Origin: an uncultured Moraxellaceae bacterium
GTDB lineage: Bacteria > Pseudomonadota > Gammaproteobacteria > Pseudomonadales > Moraxellaceae
NCBI GenBank assembly: GCA_937952925.1
Contig: CALFYA010000288.1
Span: 1-23,651, forward strand
Direction of reading: 5' to 3'
Length of the DNA: 23,651 nt
A program made the translations under genes and the position numbers. Below, one piece after another: positions 15,296-22,015 of the stretch; position 1 is the first letter of the stretch, and the number at the start of each line of letters is the position of its first letter. The notes under the pieces were generated by a model. That model had not been told where the DNA came from, ran no database searches, and saw nothing but the letters and a program-made list of their open reading frames with translations.

Positions 15296-15856
15296 ATGTC
15301 ACGTCTGGTTTGCACGCTTGTAGTGATAGGCAGCTTGTCATTGGTGGGCTGTAGCACACTGCCCAAACCCACTGCGCCCTCCCAGCCCGCGTTTGATTTG
15401 CGTGGTTATTTCGATGGCCGTGTTCAAGCATGGGGGCAGTTTCAAGATTATCGCGGCAAGGTGATTCGTCGCTTTACGGTTGATATGACCGGCACATGGC
15501 AAGGTCAAACTGGCGTGCTCGATGAGCATTTTGTGTATGACGACGGGCAAACCGAACGTCGGGTATGGACGCTCACCGATCAGGGCAACGGGCGCTTTAT
15601 GGGGCGTGCCGCTGATGTGGTGGGTGATGCCGATGGACGTACCCAAGGCTCAGCCTTTTACTGGCGCTATACCCTACGCTTGCCCTACAAGCAGCGCACA
15701 CTCGATGTGCAGTTTGATGATGTGATGTTTCGCCAAGATCAACGCCATGTGATCAACCGCGCCACCGTGCGTAAATTTGGCATTCCGGTGGGGCAAGTCA
15801 CGCTGTTTTTTCAAAAACCAATCAGCACCGATCAGGTTCGAGGCCATACCCCATGA
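15296..15856 (+). CDS. DUF3833 lipoprotein
   Basis: 186 residues. The N-terminus is a lipoprotein signal peptide: a basic start, a hydrophobic run and lipobox L-V-G-C with Cys19 as the lipidation site. The mature part shows the DUF3833 pattern FDGRVQAWGQFQDYRGKVIR, LDEHFVYDDGQTERRVW and RAADVVGDADGRTQGSAF, with a conserved RKFGIPVGQVTLFF near the end. The family's function is unknown; it recurs with DUF1365 and Cfa-like genes. A periplasm-facing lipoprotein in such a cluster could bind or carry modified lipids (inference). The ribosome binding site is weak; the signal peptide fixes the ATG at 15296. Its stop overlaps the SDR start (ATGA). Confidence 0.88.
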   Translation: MSRLVCTLVVIGSLSLVGCSTLPKPTAPSQPAFDLRGYFDGRVQAWGQFQDYRGKVIRRFTVDMTGTWQGQTGVLDEHFVYDDGQTERRVWTLTDQGNGRFMGRAADVVGDADGRTQGSAFYWRYTLRLPYKQRTLDVQFDDVMFRQDQRHVINRATVRKFGIPVGQVTLFFQKPISTDQVRGHTP

Positions 15857-16614
15857 AGACTCAAGATTGGACAGACCGCCGTGTCTGGATTGTTGGTGCA
15901 AGTACTGGCATTGGTCGTGCTACGGCTGAGCTGTTGTTGCAACGTGGTGCGACAGTTGGCATTAGCGCACGCTCAGCCGATAAGCTTGCCAGTCTGGCGA
16001 CACAATATCCACGCGCCATCGTGCTACCCGTAGACACCAATCATGTTGAGCAACTCCAAGAGGCTTACCACCGGCTAACCGAGTACGGTGCGCTAGACGT
16101 GTATTTGCACTGCGCCGCCGACTATCAACCGATGCGGGCATGGGAACTTGATCCGATCCGTATGCAACAGATGATGAACACCAATTATGGCGGCGTGCTC
16201 AATGGCCTGTCGGTGGTGCTGCCGGATATGCTGACCCGCCAAGCCGGACATCTGGCAATTGTGGCGAGTGTGGCGGGCTATATGGGCTTGCCCAAATCTC
16301 TGGCGTATGGCCCGACCAAAGCCGCGCTGATCAATTTGTGTGAATCGCTCTATGTGGATCTCAAGCCCAAAGGCGTTGGTGTACAGGTGATTAACCCCGG
16401 TTTTGTCGAGACGCCACTGACTGCACAAAATGACTTTGACATGCCTGCCCTACTCACGCCTGCACAGGCCGCACAGGCATTGGTCAAAGATCTGGCCACG
16501 GATCAGTTTGAAATCACTTTTCCCAAACGTTTTACCTACGCGCTGAAGTTTGTCAAACGTTTGCCCTATCCCGTTCAGCTACAAATCCTGAGCAAAATCG
16601 CTCAGAACAGCTAG
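15853..16614 (+). CDS. Classical short-chain dehydrogenase/reductase of the lipid cluster
   Basis: 253 residues, classical SDR length. The cofactor motif GASTGIG is at about residues 16-22. The catalytic Ser lies in IVASVAGYMG and the active-site Tyr-x-x-x-Lys in LAYGPTKAALINLCESLYVDL. PGFVETPLT follows as in other classical SDRs. An Arg shortly after the first glycine motif (SARSADKL) suggests NADPH preference. It starts inside the last codons of the DUF3833 gene. The substrate is unknown; a lipid-derived aldehyde or ketone would fit the neighbours. The stop is followed at once by a TTTGTC-CAA-GACAAA palindrome. Confidence 0.9.
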   Translation: MKTQDWTDRRVWIVGASTGIGRATAELLLQRGATVGISARSADKLASLATQYPRAIVLPVDTNHVEQLQEAYHRLTEYGALDVYLHCAADYQPMRAWELDPIRMQQMMNTNYGGVLNGLSVVLPDMLTRQAGHLAIVASVAGYMGLPKSLAYGPTKAALINLCESLYVDLKPKGVGVQVINPGFVETPLTAQNDFDMPALLTPAQAAQALVKDLATDQFEITFPKRFTYALKFVKRLPYPVQLQILSKIAQNS

Positions 16615-16629
16615 TTTGTCCAAGACAAA
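16615..16629. promoter_or_regulatory. Palindrome upstream of the MerR-B12 regulator gene
   Basis: TTTGTCCAAGACAAA has perfect 6-bp arms and a 3-bp centre, starting right after the SDR stop codon and about 150 bases before the regulator start. Its TTGT-N5-ACAA layout is the same as in sites 1 and 2, but the inner bases differ. It may be an operator or simply a small RNA hairpin. Confidence 0.3.
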
Positions 16630-16780
16630 TGCTGCTTTTGTTGTACACCTTATTCTCACGATGCAACTGATCGGTTGAATCGGTGAGTTCGGCAATCGGT
16701 TGACAGAGTTTGATTGACCATTGCTTGTATGATGCCGCCGTTTTTGCCCTGCAATGCTGGCGCGGCCTTGGAGATTGACC

Positions 16781-17743
16781 ATGAAAGATGATGCAGCGCT
16801 CGCACTGGCTAATGTGTTGCCCAAGGTGATGCTCCCGATCAATGCGGTAGAGCGTGAAACGGGTATCTCAAAAGAACTCTTACGCATGTGGGAACGCCGT
16901 TATGGCTTTCCATGCCCTGAGCGCGATGAGCAAGGCGATCGGATTTATGCGCCAGAGCAGGTCAGCAAACTACGGGTGATCCGCCGTTTGCTCGATGCTG
17001 GCTTTCGGCCGGGTAAAATTGTCAGCTTGAGCGTGCCGGAGCTAGAGCAACTGGTCAACACCCATCAACCGAGCAGCACGGGTACCATGACTCAGTCGCC
17101 GCCGCATCTAGAGCAAGAACTGCTGCGCATCCTCAAAAGCCGCGATCCGTATGCGGTCAGTCAGTATCTCAATCACCAACTGACCCGTATGGGGTTAGAA
17201 GCCTTTGTGCTGGATTTGATGCAACACGCCAACTCGTTTGTCGGCGATGCGTGGATGCGTGGCTTGATTGAGATTTATGAAGAGCATTTGTACACCGAAC
17301 AAGTGCAAAGCATCGTGCGCCACGCCATGACCAATTTGCGCCCAAGCACCCAAAAGCCACGTATCATGCTGACCACCGCGCCCGATGAGCAACATACGCT
17401 GGGCATTTTGATGGTCGAAGCACTGCTGCGTTTGGATGAAGTGGACGCCATTTCGTTTGGGGCGCAAATGCCCGTGCGTGAGATTCACAATGCGGTGATG
17501 CGTCATCAAGTCGATGTGGTGGTGCTGTCGTTTAGTGCGTCGTATCCATCCAATCGTGCGATTGAGTTTATTGAAGAGCTGCGCTTCCGCTTACCATTGT
17601 CGGTGAGCATTTGGGTTGGCGGCGGCTGTATGCGCAACTCCCGCCGTGAGATTGAAGATGTCACCGTCATCACCTCGCTTGAGTCGGTACGCACCACCGT
17701 CTTGCAATGGCGGCGTGCGCATGGCCTGCTACGCTCAGCCTAA
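16781..17743 (+). CDS. MerR-family regulator with cobalamin-binding domain (CarH/LitR-like)
   Basis: 320 residues from ATG 16781, seven bases after GGAG; an upstream ATG at 16754 has no ribosome binding site. Residues about 13-80 form a MerR winged helix (INAVERETGISKELLRMWER, YGFPCPERDEQGDRIY). The middle four-helix region carries Trp158-x9-Glu168-His169, and the Rossmann-type domain carries Glu203-x-His205-x-x-Gly208. It also has VVVLSFSASYPSN and WVGGGC. In CarH these motifs cap and ligate adenosylcobalamin, whose photolysis releases DNA. The protein is thus a candidate B12-dependent light sensor controlling the adjacent lipid genes. Some LitR classes have lost B12 binding and work with a LOV protein; no LOV gene is visible here. 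The stop directly abuts the cysQ stop. Confidence 0.9.
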   Translation: MKDDAALALANVLPKVMLPINAVERETGISKELLRMWERRYGFPCPERDEQGDRIYAPEQVSKLRVIRRLLDAGFRPGKIVSLSVPELEQLVNTHQPSSTGTMTQSPPHLEQELLRILKSRDPYAVSQYLNHQLTRMGLEAFVLDLMQHANSFVGDAWMRGLIEIYEEHLYTEQVQSIVRHAMTNLRPSTQKPRIMLTTAPDEQHTLGILMVEALLRLDEVDAISFGAQMPVREIHNAVMRHQVDVVVLSFSASYPSNRAIEFIEELRFRLPLSVSIWVGGGCMRNSRREIEDVTVITSLESVRTTVLQWRRAHGLLRSA

Positions 17744-18577
17744 TTAATCAAGCGCTGCTTGCATCGCCGTGAGACTTTGCTCGCGGTGATCCGTGCAGCG
17801 GTAAGCGACAAACACGCCGTTTTCTAGGCGTGCGCGTTGGTTATAGCGAAATGCACGCCCTTGCTCATCGATCAAGCCACCACCCAGCACTTGCAGTAAG
17901 CCTTGCCCTGCCGCCGTATCCCACTCACTAGTCGGGTGCAAACGAGGATACACATCGATCTGACCTTCCGCCATCAAGCAAAATTTGTAGGCACTACCGG
18001 CATTGATCAATTGATGGGGTTGATGGATATGTTGCAAAAAGCGTTGATAACGCTCGCCTTGCTGCTTATTGGCCTCGCGTGAAATCGCCAGTGACCACGA
18101 CTCGCTCACCGGTTTTGCCACCAGTTTTTGCCAACCAAACTCATCAATCCGCCATGCACTGTATCCATCGCTGGCATACACTTGCCCTTTGACTGGCACA
18201 CCAATAAAGGCATACCCCACTTGTCCATCTTCAATCAACGCCAGATTGACAGTAAATTCATCGGTGCGATTGATAAATTCCTTGGTACCATCTAAGGGAT
18301 CAAGCAACCAAAACCGCTGCCATTGATGCCGCTCACTGTGATCAGCAGATTCTTCAGACAAGACCGGAATGTCGGGGGTGAGCTGTGCCAGCGCATCCAC
18401 AATCTGATGATGCGCGGCCAGATCAGCGGCAGTGACGGGCGATTGATCTGATTTTTGCTGAATATCTAATTGCGCTGAATTTTCGTAGAATCGCACCAAC
18501 AATTGGTTGGCCTGTTCAATCACATCCACGAGCGCCAACAGCAACTCTGGAATCGGTGACGCCGCTTGCCCCATCAT
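17744..18577 (-). CDS. cysQ: 3'(2'),5'-bisphosphate nucleotidase CysQ
   Basis: 277 residues. CysQ hydrolyses 3'-phosphoadenosine 5'-phosphate to AMP, recycling the by-product of sulfate assimilation. It belongs to the Mg-dependent, Li-sensitive inositol monophosphatase superfamily. Metal-site motifs are LSEES (Glu75, Glu76), WLLDPLDGTKEFINR (Asp93, Asp96) and TSEWDTAAGQ near residue 220. AAGGTAGG precedes the ATG at 18577; the next codon is also ATG. Its start lies only 23 bases from the start of divergent yrfG, so the two promoters must reach into each other's coding sequence. Its stop directly adjoins the stop of the MerR regulator gene. Confidence 0.94.
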   Translation of the reverse strand: MMGQAASPIPELLLALVDVIEQANQLLVRFYENSAQLDIQQKSDQSPVTAADLAAHHQIVDALAQLTPDIPVLSEESADHSERHQWQRFWLLDPLDGTKEFINRTDEFTVNLALIEDGQVGYAFIGVPVKGQVYASDGYSAWRIDEFGWQKLVAKPVSESWSLAISREANKQQGERYQRFLQHIHQPHQLINAGSAYKFCLMAEGQIDVYPRLHPTSEWDTAAGQGLLQVLGGGLIDEQGRAFRYNQRARLENGVFVAYRCTDHREQSLTAMQAALD

Positions 18578-18600
18578 TTTAGCCTACCTTGCGAGGAATC

Positions 18601-19257
18601 ATGAGTATTGCATGGAATGACATTGATCTGGTCATGTTTGATATGGACGGCACATTGCTCGACCTCGCCTTCGATAATTTCTTTTGGCGTGAAGCCGTAC
18701 CACAAGCATGGGCATCGGCCAATGAGCACCCCGAAGACCAAGCCCTGCATACCTTAAGCCCCAAATTCCAACAAGAAGAAGGCACGCTCAATTGGTATTC
18801 ACTGTCATTTTGGAGCCAAACGCTCGGCATCGACCTTGAAACGCTCAAAATGCGCCATCGCGACCGTATTGCGCTACGTGATGGGGTGTATGAAACCTTA
18901 GATGCACTCGACAAAGCCGGCAAGCGTTTGTGGCTGGTCACCAACGCCCACCCGATTGTGCTGGATATCAAACTGGAAAAAACCGATCTTGCTGACCGCT
19001 TTGAGCAAGTCGTGTGTAGCCATGAGATTGGTTTTGCCAAAGAGCAAGCCGAGTTTTGGAGCACCTTACAAGATCAGCATTATTTTGAACCCAGCGCGAC
19101 CTTGCTGGTCGATGATAGCGAACCGGTGTTGATGACCGCGCAACAGTATGGCCTGAAGATTCGCGGCATTCGCCAGCCTGACAGTTTGCAGCCGCCCCGT
19201 TTTATTTCACATTATCCAGCACTTGATCACTTGACCGATTTACTCAAAGGTTTATAA
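18601..19257 (+). CDS. yrfG: GMP/IMP nucleotidase YrfG (HAD superfamily)
   Basis: 218 residues, family length. YrfG is a HAD hydrolase that dephosphorylates purine nucleotides, GMP and IMP in E. coli. HAD motif I is FDMDGTLLD with Asp14 and Asp16; motif II is LVTNAHP; the motif III lysine lies in SHEIGFAKEQ; motif IV is LLVDDSEPVL. YrfG-specific features include the insertion FWREAVPQAWA. Start ATG 18601 follows AGGA at about six bases; the frame extends slightly upstream without a better start. yrfG-hslR order is also found in E. coli, which supports both assignments. Confidence 0.92.
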   Translation: MSIAWNDIDLVMFDMDGTLLDLAFDNFFWREAVPQAWASANEHPEDQALHTLSPKFQQEEGTLNWYSLSFWSQTLGIDLETLKMRHRDRIALRDGVYETLDALDKAGKRLWLVTNAHPIVLDIKLEKTDLADRFEQVVCSHEIGFAKEQAEFWSTLQDQHYFEPSATLLVDDSEPVLMTAQQYGLKIRGIRQPDSLQPPRFISHYPALDHLTDLLKGL

Positions 19258-19267
19258 GTCAACGGGT

Positions 19268-19301
19268 GGCTTGATTTTGACGGATTCACCCAAATCAAGC
19301 C
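19268..19301 (+). other. Inverted repeat between yrfG and hslR
   Basis: GGCTTGATTT and AAATCAAGCC form a perfect 10-bp stem with a 14-base loop, just after the yrfG stop and 28 bases before hslR. No T tract follows. An overlapping pair, GGGTG (19264-19268) with CACCC (19287-19291), could form a competing stem. Confidence 0.5.
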
Positions 19302-19329
19302 TTCAACACCAGCCACAACGAGGATTAGG

Positions 19330-19785
19330 ATGGCACGAGCAAGCTCTTCTCAAGATGATGACGAGATCGACGGCATGCGCATCGACAAATGGCTGTGGGC
19401 AGCGCGGTTTTTTCGCACGCGCAGTCTCGCCAAAGAAGCGATTGAAGGTGGCAAAGTCCACCACATGAATGAGCGGGTCAAAGTCAGCCGAGAAGTCAAA
19501 GTGGGGATGGAGTTGACCATCCGCCAAGGCTTTGAAGAAAAAACGGTGGTGGTCAAAGCGCTCTCCACGGTACGCGGTGGCGCGCCGATTGCCCAACAAC
19601 TGTATGATGAAAAGGCCGAAAGTATTGCCAAGCGCGAGCTGATCGCTGCCCATCGCAAATTGTCTAATCTGGCACGCCCTGAGCATCGCCCCAGCAAACG
19701 TGATCGTCGGCAGATTCACCGGTTTCAGCGCGACAATACAGAGCAAAGCCGTGCACGTTATAGCAGCGACGATGAAGGATTTTAA
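19330..19785 (+). CDS. hslR: Ribosome-associated heat shock protein Hsp15 (S4 domain)
   Basis: 151 residues. Hsp15 rescues stalled 50S subunits carrying peptidyl-tRNA by binding free 50S. The S4 RNA-binding domain spans about residues 15-75 (MRIDKWLWAARFFRTRSLAK, then GGKVHHMNERVKVS). The basic C-terminal tail has the family mark RPSKRDRRQIHRF. The N-terminus has a 14-residue acidic extension before the S4 domain. ATG 19330 follows GAGGATTAGG. It is downstream of yrfG in the same direction and may share its transcript. No heat-shock promoter is evident in the short gap. Confidence 0.93.
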   Translation: MARASSSQDDDEIDGMRIDKWLWAARFFRTRSLAKEAIEGGKVHHMNERVKVSREVKVGMELTIRQGFEEKTVVVKALSTVRGGAPIAQQLYDEKAESIAKRELIAAHRKLSNLARPEHRPSKRDRRQIHRFQRDNTEQSRARYSSDDEGF

Positions 19786-19796
19786 CTCATCAACCT

Positions 19797-19815
19797 GCGA
19801 CAATTCATGTCGCAC
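19797..19815 (+). terminator. Small hairpin between hslR and recA
   Basis: TGCGACA, loop ATTCA and TGTCGCA make a perfect 7-bp stem, 11 bases after the hslR stop. There is no direct T tract, only CCCTATTTTG some bases later. It may be a weak terminator or a protein-binding palindrome upstream of recA. Confidence 0.35.
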
Positions 19816-19936
19816 AGCCCTATTTTGCCCCTATCCACACCCGATTTTTTTTGACACTATAGCTTCAGCAAAACGGTCTTCCCCGTCTTTCTGGCCTAGC
19901 ATTTTCAGCTAAACAACGGATTTATTGAGGTTTATG

Positions 19937-20995
19937 ATGAACGAGAACAAAAGCAAAGCCCTTGCGGCGGCTCTGTCCCAGATTGAGAAGCAGTTTGGCA
20001 AAAACACCGTGATGCGTTTGGGTGATGCCAGCGCCACCCAAGCCATTGAAGCCGTCTCGACCGGTTCACTCGGTCTAGATATCGCACTAGGGATTGGCGG
20101 CTTGCCCAAAGGCCGGATTGTCGAAATCTATGGCCCTGAATCGTCGGGTAAAACCACCATGACCTTGCAAGTGATTGCTGAGTGTCAAAAAAATGGGGGC
20201 ACAGCGGCGTTTATTGATGCTGAACACGCGCTTGATCCAATCTATGCACGTAAGCTTGGCGTCAATGTCGATGATCTACTGGTATCACAGCCCGACAACG
20301 GCGAACAAGCGCTTGAAATTGCCGACATGCTGGTACGCTCTGGCGCGATTGATGTGATCGTGGTCGATTCGGTCGCTGCCCTCACCCCACGCGCCGAAAT
20401 TGAAGGCGAAATGGGCGATTCACACGTTGGCCTACAAGCACGCTTGATGAGCCAAGCGCTGCGTAAAATCACCGGTAATGCCAAACGCTCCAACTGTATG
20501 GTGGTTTTTATCAACCAAATCCGCATGAAGATTGGCGTGATGTTTGGTAGCCCCGAAACCACCACTGGCGGTAACGCGCTCAAATTCTACGCCTCGGTGC
20601 GTCTGGACATCCGCCGTATTGGTCAGATCAAAGACGGCGAAGAAATTGTCGGCTCCGAAACCAAAGTCAAAGTGGTCAAAAACAAAGTCGCTCCCCCATT
20701 CCGCGAAGCACTGTTCCAGATCATGTATGGTCAAGGCACCAACCGCTTGGGCGAAGTGATCGATTTGGCGGCTGCCCAAGACATCGTGCAAAAATCCGGT
20801 GCATGGTATGCCTACCAAGGCAGCAAAATCGGTCAGGGCAAAAACAACGCGGTGCGCTATCTGGAAGAAAATCCAGCAGTGGCCGAAGAAATCGAAGCCG
20901 AAATCCGTCGTCGCTTGCTGGTCAAAGGTGAAGATGCTCCCGCAACCGCTGAGGAGTTGGCGGAAGCCGCTTTAGACGCACCTGAAGAAGCCTAA
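19937..20995 (+). CDS. recA: Recombinase RecA
   Basis: 352 residues. RecA forms filaments on single-stranded DNA for homologous recombination and triggers self-cleavage of SOS regulators. Walker A is GPESSGKTT near residues 68-76, Walker B VIVVDSVAAL, and L2 begins with FINQIRMKIGVMFGSPETTTGG. The acidic tail (ATAEELAEAALDAPEEA) is intact. The ATG at 19937 has GAGG six bases upstream; the adjacent ATG at 19934 would be too close. A TTGACA at 19852 lies upstream, but no good -10 follows at normal spacing. I find no LexA-type CTG-N10-CAG box. recX follows after a strong hairpin. Confidence 0.98.
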   Translation: MNENKSKALAAALSQIEKQFGKNTVMRLGDASATQAIEAVSTGSLGLDIALGIGGLPKGRIVEIYGPESSGKTTMTLQVIAECQKNGGTAAFIDAEHALDPIYARKLGVNVDDLLVSQPDNGEQALEIADMLVRSGAIDVIVVDSVAALTPRAEIEGEMGDSHVGLQARLMSQALRKITGNAKRSNCMVVFINQIRMKIGVMFGSPETTTGGNALKFYASVRLDIRRIGQIKDGEEIVGSETKVKVVKNKVAPPFREALFQIMYGQGTNRLGEVIDLAAAQDIVQKSGAWYAYQGSKIGQGKNNAVRYLEENPAVAEEIEAEIRRRLLVKGEDAPATAEELAEAALDAPEEA

Positions 20996-21003
20996 ATCAA
21001 CGC

Positions 21004-21032
21004 AACGCCTGCTTTGCTGCAAAGCAGGCGTT
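21004..21032 (+). terminator. Hairpin between recA and recX
   Basis: AACGCCTGCTTTG, loop CTG and CAAAGCAGGCGTT pair over 13 bp without mismatch. It is followed not by T but by GGTGAGG, the recX ribosome binding site. It probably lets only part of recA transcription reach recX, or limits recX translation. A partial terminator between the two genes is known in E. coli. Confidence 0.6.
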
Positions 21033-21045
21033 GGTGAGGTTCTCG

Positions 21046-21552
21046 ATGAGCTTTAAAAAAACCTCTCCATCCAATCCACCCGCTGCTCCCCCGTCACCAG
21101 CACGCTTACGCAGTCTTGCATTTGCCCTGCTTGCCCGCCGTGAGTGGTCACGCCAAGCCCTCACCGATAAACTCCTTGAAACCGGCGCACCCGCCGAACA
21201 GGTTGCAACCCTCGTGGACGAATTGGTCGATCGCCAGTACCAAAGTGATGAGCGCATGGCACACATGCTGGTGCGTGCCAATATCCGTAAAGGTCGCGGG
21301 CCTGCTCGTCTCAAACAAGATCTCAAACAACACGCGGTAGATCACCAGCTTGCCGAACCTGACATACAGCAAACCGATTGGTTGGCCTTGGCAAGCGCAT
21401 TACGTCAAAAGAAATTTGGTGCTACACTGCCCACCGACCCCAAAGAACAAGCAAGACAGGTACGATTCTTGCAATATCGGGGCTTTGATATCAACACTTG
21501 TCAGCGCGCGATTCGCTGGAACGAGGATAATCATGATGAGGAAGAATGCTAA
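21046..21552 (+). CDS. recX: Regulatory protein RecX
   Basis: 168 residues. RecX binds within RecA filaments and limits their activity. The sequence shows the repeated three-helix RecX modules: LRSLAFALLARREWSRQALTDKL and LVDELVDRQYQSDERMAHMLV, then RKGRGPARLKQDLKQH, then KEQARQVRFLQYRGFDIN. The first 20 residues are a Pro/Ser-rich extension outside the domain. ATG 21046 follows GGTGAGG, which lies directly after a perfect hairpin. The 3' end overlaps the start of the next small gene by about 20 bases. Confidence 0.93.
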   Translation: MSFKKTSPSNPPAAPPSPARLRSLAFALLARREWSRQALTDKLLETGAPAEQVATLVDELVDRQYQSDERMAHMLVRANIRKGRGPARLKQDLKQHAVDHQLAEPDIQQTDWLALASALRQKKFGATLPTDPKEQARQVRFLQYRGFDINTCQRAIRWNEDNHDEEEC

Positions 21553-21862
21553 ACAGTGCAGTTGTGCACGCCTACCCCATTGTTTCGGCGCACAGTATAT
21601 GCCTGCTCCACAAGACCCCAAATTACAGCATTGGATACAGATTGATCTCGACCAACACCAACAACTCACCACCTATCAATGCCCCATCTGCAAAACACGC
21701 TGGCAAGAGCAACATCACACCCAAGGCTTTGGCGATTTATACACGTTTTATTGTCTGTCCGACTCTATCTTGAGTCTCCCATCACGACGACAATGGTGGT
21801 TTTATACCAGCTTATTGATCGGCTTGTTGGCTTATGCGGTGTTTTGCATCACTCAAGTCTAG
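21533..21862 (+). CDS. Small zinc-ribbon-like membrane protein, unknown function
   Basis: 109 residues from ATG 21533 (the next codon is also ATG), with GAGGA five bases upstream inside recX. The N-terminal half has two cysteine clusters, C-S-C-ARLPHC and YQCPICKTRWQEQHH, that could bind zinc like a rubredoxin knuckle. Another Cys follows in YTFYCLSDS. The C-terminal 22 residues are one hydrophobic helix (WFYTSLLIGLLAYAVFCI), so the ribbon is probably cytoplasmic and tethered to the membrane. The overlap with recX suggests co-expression with the recA unit. The TAG stop overlaps repeat copy C. I do not recognise the family. Confidence 0.75.
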   Translation: MMRKNAKQCSCARLPHCFGAQYMPAPQDPKLQHWIQIDLDQHQQLTTYQCPICKTRWQEQHHTQGFGDLYTFYCLSDSILSLPSRRQWWFYTSLLIGLLAYAVFCITQV

Positions 21863-21920
21863 GGTCTGTTGACATGTCATGCATGAGCCGCGTTGCTCGG
21901 CTGAAACTTCAACAAACCCT
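21861..21920. repeat. Interspersed imperfect palindrome, copy C (best preserved)
   Basis: 60 bases starting AGGGTCTGTTGACATGTCA and ending TGAAACTTCAACAAACCCT. The ends are inverted (AGGGTCTGTTGA against AGGGTTTGTTGA), as is the centre (GCCGCG / CTCGGC region). Copies A and B share its sequence. It starts in the stop codon of the zinc-ribbon gene and lies 95 bases before dnaE. Confidence 0.75.
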
Positions 21921-21972
21921 GCGACCAGCACGACAATTGCAGACTCACCGCATCACGTCCTTCGCCTAAGCC

Positions 21973-21998
21973 GATCGACAAATGCTATGATGTCGATC
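21973..21998 (+). promoter_or_regulatory. dnaE promoter -10 flanked by an inverted repeat
   Basis: TGCTATGAT at 21983-21991 is an extended -10 about 25 bases before the dnaE start. Perfect 8-bp arms GATCGACA (21973-21980) and TGTCGATC (21991-21998) lie on both sides. The predicted start of transcription is at the downstream end of the second arm, so the repeat is a DNA site rather than an RNA hairpin. Confidence 0.45.
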
Positions 21999-22015
21999 CG
22001 GTCACGGAGGGCATC

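Noticed and set aside
19852..19857. TTGACA as the recA -35 element
   Set aside because: No acceptable -10 lies 15-19 bases downstream, so I did not call a promoter.
19889..19910. CTG...CAG near recA as a LexA box
   Set aside because: The spacing is 12 rather than 10 bases and the inner bases do not fit a LexA site.
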